Below, piece by piece: positions 6,579 to 10,981 of a stretch of DNA of 10,981 bases. Both the position numbers and the translations under genes were made by a program. The first letter of the stretch is position 1, and every line of letters starts with the position of its first letter. The notes under the pieces are model-generated. The model was not told the DNA's origin and did no database searches. It saw only the letters and a program-made list of their open reading frames with translations. The stretch is from positions 1 to 10,981 of the forward strand of contig SDWK01000597.1 in assembly GCA_004195335.1 (NCBI GenBank), written 5' to 3'. The DNA comes from Shewanella sp. (lineage in GTDB: Bacteria; Pseudomonadota; Gammaproteobacteria; Enterobacterales; Shewanellaceae).

Positions 6579-7079
6579 CTAAAGTTGAGCTGCTGCCCAT
6601 TTAGCACGGATTTCACGACTCTCTTTTAAGCCCTCTTTCTCGCGATAAGCTTTGTAGCTTGTAACGTCGAGTGCGACTAAGGTAACGTCGACTTCAAGAA
6701 TCAGCTTACACTCTTTCTTGATACGCCAAGCCGCAGTGTTATAGAGCTCGGTGAGTGGTAGTGAGCTTAAAAATTCCGGATTGTACTGGGTATAGATGGC
6801 TTGTGTTGGGTAAACCACAAAGCTGAGTCGACGCTTAGGTTCTTTCTTAAATAGTTCTTCGATACCATCACAGGTGTTAAGTACCTGCATTTCGATGATT
6901 TCATCTATCTCAAGTAGCTTCTTTTCTGCGAGGCCTGATACTGGTTCTTCACCAGCTTCCCAAGCGAGTACGTTGGCTTCGGTCGCTTTAGAAAGGTCGG
7001 CAACTTGCGCCGGTGTTAGTCCTACAGATAAGCGTAGGTACTTTATTTCGATGGCATTTAAGCCGGTGTTTTTTGACAT
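6579..7079 (-). CDS. Small protein with N-terminal XRE-like helix-turn-helix
   Basis: This 166-residue cytosolic protein starts with a Cro/C1-type helix-turn-helix at about residues 9-60. It shows [17 protein letters not shown], an [14 protein letters not shown] recognition-helix stretch, then AEKKLLEI. The remainder (about 85-166) is a mixed alpha/beta domain with strand-like runs such as [10 protein letters not shown] and [14 protein letters not shown], which I cannot assign. From memory it resembles the DUF4447-type proteins of Shewanella, but I could not check this. It may regulate transcription, yet the C-terminal domain is large for a simple repressor. GGAA stands about 7 bases before the start. 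The gene lies 83 bases beyond the SUKH gene on the same strand, with a tandem heptamer and no terminator between them. Co-transcription is therefore possible. Its 3' end is closed by the bidirectional terminator. Confidence 0.85.
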   Translation of the reverse strand: MSKNTGLNAIEIKYLRLSVGLTPAQVADLSKATEANVLAWEAGEEPVSGLAEKKLLEIDEIIEMQVLNTCDGIEELFKKEPKRRLSFVVYPTQAIYTQYNPEFLSSLPLTELYNTAAWRIKKECKLILEVDVTLVALDVTSYKAYREKEGLKESREIRAKWAAAQL

Positions 7080-7141
7080 GACTTTTCCAAAATAGAGATA
7101 ATTTTAGCGAGTTTGATGCGAAAAAGTAAATTCATAATTTG

Positions 7142-7166
7142 TTAGAACTTAGAACTTAGAACTTAG
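7142..7166. repeat. Tandem heptamer repeat (TTAGAAC) at the SUKH gene stop
   Basis: Three perfect copies of TTAGAAC (7142-7162) are followed by a partial TTAG. The stop codon of the SUKH gene (7163-7165) lies in this partial copy. Because the unit is 7 bases and carries TAA on the minus strand, the array puts stop codons in all three frames. The unit could expand or contract by slippage. Confidence 0.8.
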
Positions 7167-7564
7167 CTTTGCAGCCAGACCTCTTCAGCCCACTGCCAGA
7201 ATGATTCCCAGGCTTCGCTTTCCAGACCGTTTTCGCTCCAGAGCATGACCTGACCTTCCTGGTCGATACAATAGAAGTTGTTACCCTGCTGACAGATCGC
7301 TATGTACTCTCTGGGCATGCCAATAGACCACGCATAGGCGGTTACTTCTGACAGGTAGGTGTGCGAATATGGATCGCTGGCGGTTACCGGCTCGATGGTT
7401 CCATAAATGACATCACTGGCGTAAAGAAGGTATTCCTTTAGCTCTGAAGGCAGAGGGATGAGGATCTCCTCTTCAACCAACACTAGTTGTTCAAAGGTCG
7501 GTAGTTCTAAAGGGATAGGAACCGTTTCGCTTAGTTCCTGTAGTTGCTCAATGATGTCGTGCAT
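7163..7564 (-). CDS. SUKH (SMI1/KNR4) domain protein
   Basis: This 133-residue acidic protein without signal peptide has the SUKH plan. There is a helical start, then LPTFEQLVLVEEEI with LPSELKEYLLYAS (38-50), matching the family's E-x(n)-LP-x(2)-Y/L-K-x-FL pattern. Further on, MPREYIAICQQGNNFYCID (83-101) and GQVMLWSENG (104-113) match the central sheet, and a Trp-rich helix (WESFWQWAEEVW) ends it. SUKH proteins are best known as immunity proteins of bacterial toxin systems, though some stand-alone copies have unknown roles. The gene lies 234 bases downstream of, and on the same strand as, the exported RelA/SpoT-like gene, which is the toxin-then-immunity order. The link is inference only. 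AAGAG lies a few bases before the ATG, a rather close spacing. The C terminus ends within a heptamer repeat. Confidence 0.8.
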   Translation of the reverse strand: MHDIIEQLQELSETVPIPLELPTFEQLVLVEEEILIPLPSELKEYLLYASDVIYGTIEPVTASDPYSHTYLSEVTAYAWSIGMPREYIAICQQGNNFYCIDQEGQVMLWSENGLESEAWESFWQWAEEVWLQS

Positions 7565-7798
7565 CGTCTCTTCGCTGGTTATGTATCAGTGGTGACAAGT
7601 ATATCCTGATTGGCGTTATTTTGTTAGTTAGCCTTTCTATGCAAATTAAGGTCATGGCTTGCTTGGTTTTAAGGTGACAGCCAGAAAAGGCTGGACAGTG
7701 TCGGCTATGTTTTACCACCAAACGAGGGGGAGGTTGAGTGAGGGATTTAAGCATTAGCTAAAGTGCTCTGCATCCTCTCCATGCTCATCTGTTGAGGC

Positions 7799-8602
7799 CT
7801 ATGCTGCGGCTGCGGTTATGATACCGGCCTCATCGATACGCTTATATTGCAGCCAGGCTTTATGATATTGCTTATGTGATGCCTGACGCAGTTGCATTAT
7901 TCGTGCAGTTTCTATCTCATTGAGCTGTCTGTTTCCATTTTTAGCTATAGATTGAATCGCTTGCACCTCTTCATATACCAGATGCTCTGCACCACTCTTG
8001 ATTTTTGCTATCTCTTCTAAGTGTAGCTGTACCTCGGCTATCATCTGTGACTCAGGGAGTCTGATAAGTACATTGAGATCGCGATAGCCGGATTCTTTTG
8101 GTGAGGCGAAACGGTTTTTGACCTGAACGATTTGAGTTTGAGTGCTCAATGATTCATAGGCTTGCATAAGAGCATGGATATTATTGGTAACCAGTGTGGC
8201 TCTTGCCAGATCGGTTAATTGACTCGCGTCGCCATCAAACTTAGTTATCACTTTCTCATGTGCCCTTGCATAACTCTTGATTGGTGGGAGTAGAGGGGAG
8301 CTGTGAGTATTTTCGGCGATGGTATTCATGATGAAGTTTAGCTCATCTTGAGCGGGTTGAGCCTGAGTATACAGAGTGGCTAAATCGCTGCTGGTTTGTC
8401 TGGGGATCTGGTTTTGAAGGCTGGATATAGATACCAGGCCGGTTAGGTTTTTGGTTAGTGATTGCCTAACGGCATAGTTATCACTTTTTTCTTTGACGTT
8501 ATTTTGAAGTTCGTAAGTTGCCGCGAACCCAGTCCGGGTGGATAGAAGAAGTAGGAAGATAAAAAATGTACGAAACAATCTGTTCATACTATTCATAAAC
8601 AT
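7799..8602 (-). CDS. Exported protein with RelA/SpoT-like nucleotidyltransferase domain
   Basis: This 267-residue protein has a hydrophobic signal peptide (1 to about 27, likely cleaved after GFA), so it should be exported by Sec. The central part resembles the (p)ppGpp synthetase fold. K109-x(3)-R113-x(3)-K117 lies where nucleotide-binding basic residues sit. DLARATLV (131-138) matches the DL-x-G-x-R strand with its metal-binding Asp. KNRFASPKESGYRD (162-175) aligns with the KDYI-x-NPK-x-NGYQS block. EVQLHL (190-195) matches EIQIRT with its catalytic Glu, and the last block has EH-x(2)-YE (206-211). There is no HD hydrolase or regulatory domain, so the size is like a small synthetase plus signal peptide. 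The usual substrates are cytosolic, so the function is unclear: degenerate, host- or competitor-directed, or a different transferase. AAGAGGT lies 7 bases before the first ATG. The last residues are AAAA. Confidence 0.75.
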   Translation of the reverse strand: MFMNSMNRLFRTFFIFLLLLSTRTGFAATYELQNNVKEKSDNYAVRQSLTKNLTGLVSISSLQNQIPRQTSSDLATLYTQAQPAQDELNFIMNTIAENTHSSPLLPPIKSYARAHEKVITKFDGDASQLTDLARATLVTNNIHALMQAYESLSTQTQIVQVKNRFASPKESGYRDLNVLIRLPESQMIAEVQLHLEEIAKIKSGAEHLVYEEVQAIQSIAKNGNRQLNEIETARIMQLRQASHKQYHKAWLQYKRIDEAGIITAAAA

Positions 8603-8666
8603 AAAATAGACCTCTTTTCTCGCTGAAATACTAAACGATAAGGTTAATTTAGGCTCTGTTTGCTTA

Positions 8667-8683
8667 ATCTATGCTGAATAGAT
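8667..8683. promoter_or_regulatory. Inverted repeat upstream of the RelA/SpoT-like gene
   Basis: ATCTAT (8667-8672) and ATAGAT (8678-8683) are perfect arms around GCTGA, 65-80 bases before the start codon. It lies between the M13 gene terminator and the next gene, where the promoter must be. I see no convincing -35/-10 pair, so it is only a candidate operator. Confidence 0.3.
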
Positions 8684-8725
8684 AATTAATGTTTGTTCAT
8701 AAAGGAGTTTACTTGTTATTTATAT

Positions 8726-8754
8726 AAAAAAAAGAGCGCTTAACGCGCTCTTTT
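8726..8754 (-). terminator. Rho-independent terminator of the M13 peptidase gene
   Basis: AAAAGAGCGC (8730-8739) and GCGCTCTTTT (8745-8754) form a perfect 10-bp stem with loop TTAAC. On the minus strand a run of eight T residues (complement of 8726-8733) completes the signal. It lies about 25 bases beyond the peptidase stop codon and separates it from the RelA/SpoT-like gene. Confidence 0.88.
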
Positions 8755-8778
8755 AAAAGAAAAAATAAGAAAAGTTGA

Positions 8779-10863
8779 TTACCAGATCTTAACGCGACTT
8801 TCTGGAGTGAGATACATGGCGTCGCCCTCTTTAACATCGAAAGTGCTATAGAACTGAGGCATGTTAGATAGAGCTCCTAATGAGCGGAACATAGCCGGAG
8901 AATGCGGATCGGTTGCTACGCGGTTACGCATAGATTCCTCTTTGATCTTCGCTCGCCAGATTTGAGTGAATCCGATGAAGAAGCGCTCATCGCCGGTTAA
9001 ACCGTCGATAACTGGGGCCTCTTTGCCGTTTAGTGATTTCTTATAAGCCTTATAAGCGATAGTTACACCAGAAAGGTCACCGATGTTCTCACCAAGTGTA
9101 AGCTCACCGTTAACGTTGAGGTCATCGAAAACGGCATAACCATTATATTGTGTGACTAAGGCACTTCCCTTAGCGGCAAATGCAGACAGGTCTTGTTCTG
9201 TCCACCAGTCACGCATGTTGCCTTCACCATCAAACTTTGCACCCTGATCATCGAATCCATGGCCCATCTCATGACCAATAACGGCACCGATACCACCATA
9301 GTTTACGGCATCATCGGCTTCCATATTAAAGAATGGAGCTTGAAGAATTGCCGCTGGGAATACGATCTCATTCATGGTTGGGTTGTAATAGGCGTTGACC
9401 GTTTGTGGGGTCATATGCCATTCCCATTTACGGATTGGACCAGCAAGTTTTTCCAACTCTTTGTCATGGCTGAGCAGACTCGCGCGAATACCGTTGCCGA
9501 CGAGGTCGTCAGCTTTAACCGTCAGTTTGTCGTAATTTTCCCATCTATCCGGGTAACCAATCTTAGGGTCAAATTTAGCCAGCTTGTCTTTTGCTGCAAC
9601 TTTAGTGTCGGCGCCCATCCAATCCAGGTTGTCTATGCTGTCGCCGTAAGCGCCACGTAGATTCTCAACCAGAACCTGCATACGCTCTTTGGCCTCAGGC
9701 GTGAAATGACGCTTAACGTAGACTTTACCCACGACTTCACCAAGCACTAAGTTTACAGTACTCACACCGCGTTTCCAGCGTGGTTGCTGCTCGGCTTGAC
9801 CGTTTAATGTTTTGGAGAAAAACTCGAAATTTTCTCTATCAAGATCGGCGGTTAACTGGCCTGCAAAACTCGTGAGCAGTTGCCACTTCATGTAGGTTTG
9901 CCATGTGGTCAGATCATTTGCTTTAAGCACTTCATTGAAGCCTTCGATGAAACTTGGCTGATTGATGATGATGTCAGATTGCTTCTCGACACCTAATGTC
10001 GTCAAGAATCCAGTCCAATCGATATCTGGTGCCAGAGTCGGGAGGTCTTTAACTTGCATCAGGTTGTAAGTTTTTGTGCTATCTCGGGTCTCAACGACAT
10101 CCCAGTGCCTGCTGGCTATTGCAGTTTCGAGGGCTAACACCTTCTCTGCACTGGCTTTTGGATTAGCAAGGCCTGCTAAAGTGAACATCTTTTCGATGTG
10201 CTCGACGTAAGCCTTACGAATATTGACGAAACGCTCACCTTCATTGAAATAGTAATCTTTCTCCGGAAGGCTTAGGCCATACTGCCAGATGTGCGTAGCG
10301 TAGCGGCTCGAATCTTTTGCATCGACATCGATATAGAAAGCCAATGGAGAGCCTGCACCAATTAGCTGACTATGAGCAAAATACTTGACCAATTCATCTT
10401 TCGATTTTAGCGCGGCAATCTTGTCTAACTCGCCTTGAATTGGCGCAGTTCCCAGCTTATTAAGCGTGTCGATATCCATAAATGAGCGATAAAGGTCAGC
10501 CACTTTTTGTTCGTCACTACCCGCGACTAGATTAGGAGTGGCGGCGACCTCCTCGATAATGGCCTTTACATCATCACGTGATTTTTCACGAAGATCATAG
10601 AATGCACCCGCGCTGGTTCTGTCGCTCGGGATCTCGGTATTCTTAATCCAGGTGCCATTTACGTAGTTGTAAAAGTCATCTTGCGGACGAACTGACTTAT
10701 CAAAATTAGCAAAGTCGATACCTGAACCCAGTGCTTTTGATACCGCTGCTGCAGTGTCTGTTTTAGTGGCTTCAGGTGCTTTAATTTCGGCTGTTGTATT
10801 ATTACAGGCACTAAGACCTACAATTAGTGAGGCACAAAGTCCCCCAACGAGTACTTTCTTCAT
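8779..10863 (-). CDS. M13 family zinc metallopeptidase, lipoprotein
   Basis: This 694-residue endopeptidase is of the neprilysin/PepO family, with the usual full length. Its N terminus is a lipoprotein signal peptide with lipobox L17-S-A-C20. The residue after Cys is Asn, which favours outer-membrane sorting, so it acts in the periplasm or at the surface. The M13_N domain covers about 50-430. The catalytic domain shows the substrate-binding NAYY (490-493) and the zinc site H531-E-M-G-H535. The third ligand is E592, and D596 lies in GENIGD. HSP appears at 654-656, with R660 following. The chain ends in VKIW, as family members end close to a Trp. Family enzymes cut short peptides; the natural substrate here is unknown. 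AAAGGAAG precedes the ATG by 4 bases. The gene is monocistronic with its own terminator. Nothing is missing. Confidence 0.96.
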   Translation of the reverse strand: MKKVLVGGLCASLIVGLSACNNTTAEIKAPEATKTDTAAAVSKALGSGIDFANFDKSVRPQDDFYNYVNGTWIKNTEIPSDRTSAGAFYDLREKSRDDVKAIIEEVAATPNLVAGSDEQKVADLYRSFMDIDTLNKLGTAPIQGELDKIAALKSKDELVKYFAHSQLIGAGSPLAFYIDVDAKDSSRYATHIWQYGLSLPEKDYYFNEGERFVNIRKAYVEHIEKMFTLAGLANPKASAEKVLALETAIASRHWDVVETRDSTKTYNLMQVKDLPTLAPDIDWTGFLTTLGVEKQSDIIINQPSFIEGFNEVLKANDLTTWQTYMKWQLLTSFAGQLTADLDRENFEFFSKTLNGQAEQQPRWKRGVSTVNLVLGEVVGKVYVKRHFTPEAKERMQVLVENLRGAYGDSIDNLDWMGADTKVAAKDKLAKFDPKIGYPDRWENYDKLTVKADDLVGNGIRASLLSHDKELEKLAGPIRKWEWHMTPQTVNAYYNPTMNEIVFPAAILQAPFFNMEADDAVNYGGIGAVIGHEMGHGFDDQGAKFDGEGNMRDWWTEQDLSAFAAKGSALVTQYNGYAVFDDLNVNGELTLGENIGDLSGVTIAYKAYKKSLNGKEAPVIDGLTGDERFFIGFTQIWRAKIKEESMRNRVATDPHSPAMFRSLGALSNMPQFYSTFDVKEGDAMYLTPESRVKIW

Positions 10864-10981
10864 TATGCTTCCTTTATCTGCTGGTTGCCCATCTTTGGGT
10901 CATTGTTGTTATGTCCAATGCCACTGCTTTGGTGATACGGCAACTGGATTTTTGATCAGTAAGTATGTAGATCTCTTACAT
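10864..10981 (-). promoter_or_regulatory. Upstream region of the M13 peptidase gene (partial)
   Basis: The window ends 118 bases before the peptidase start. The stretch holds the ribosome site and presumably the promoter, but no -35/-10 pair stands out. A small CCCA-TCTT-TGGG hairpin (10888-10899) lies in the probable leader. No gene reaches into this end of the window that I can see. Confidence 0.35.

Noticed and set aside
7678..7693. Small hairpin CAGCC-AGAAAA-GGCTG after the RelA/SpoT-like gene
   Set aside because: The stem is only 5 bp and no T run follows on either strand, so I do not call it a terminator.
7548..7754. 68-codon frame on the minus strand before the SUKH gene
   Set aside because: It overlaps the SUKH start, is rich in Pro, His and Arg without a fold-like pattern, and has no good ribosome site.
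9193..9660. 155-codon plus-strand frame opposite the M13 peptidase
   Set aside because: It is a shadow of the strongly conserved catalytic region on the minus strand, with no features of its own.

Overview
The window looks like ordinary chromosome from a marine gammaproteobacterium, most likely Shewanella or a close relative. The basis is family content and protein resemblance: an E. coli-type NAD malic enzyme, a YehS-type DUF1456 protein, an M13 lipoprotein peptidase and a small HTH protein of a kind I associate with Shewanella. I ran no search. Seven of the eight genes lie on the minus strand; only the glutathione S-transferase is on the plus strand. There are no tRNA or rRNA genes, CRISPR arrays, insertion sequences or phage genes.

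Layout. Positions 1-352 are non-coding: a repeat-rich stretch, then a terminator and a palindrome behind the malic enzyme gene maeA (353-2041). A strong terminator at 2194-2223 separates maeA from a DUF1456 gene (2252-2716), which has a palindromic leader and a TATAAT box. Next comes a tight two-gene unit: an Nramp-fold transporter (4191-5468) followed by an exported SxxK serine hydrolase (2803-4179), whose Shine-Dalgarno includes the transporter's stop codon. A 406-bp divergent intergenic region holds the GST promoter and overlapping inverted repeats. The GST gene (5875-6498) meets an HTH protein gene (6579-7079) at a bidirectional terminator. Further on lie a SUKH/SMI1-KNR4 gene (7163-7564), a gene for an exported protein with a RelA/SpoT-like domain (7799-8602), and the M13 metallopeptidase gene (8779-10863), which has its own terminator.

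How the genes relate. maeA, the GST and the M13 peptidase look like independent housekeeping or stress units. The three points most worth attention are: (1) the Sec-exported RelA/SpoT-fold protein, a nucleotidyltransferase-type fold in an unexpected compartment, followed on the same strand by a SUKH protein, a family known for immunity proteins; (2) an Nramp-family transporter lacking the DPGN metal-binding motif, probably translationally coupled to an exported hydrolase; (3) a long acidic insertion inside that hydrolase, between its first and second catalytic motifs. None of these is proven to be a new system from sequence alone.
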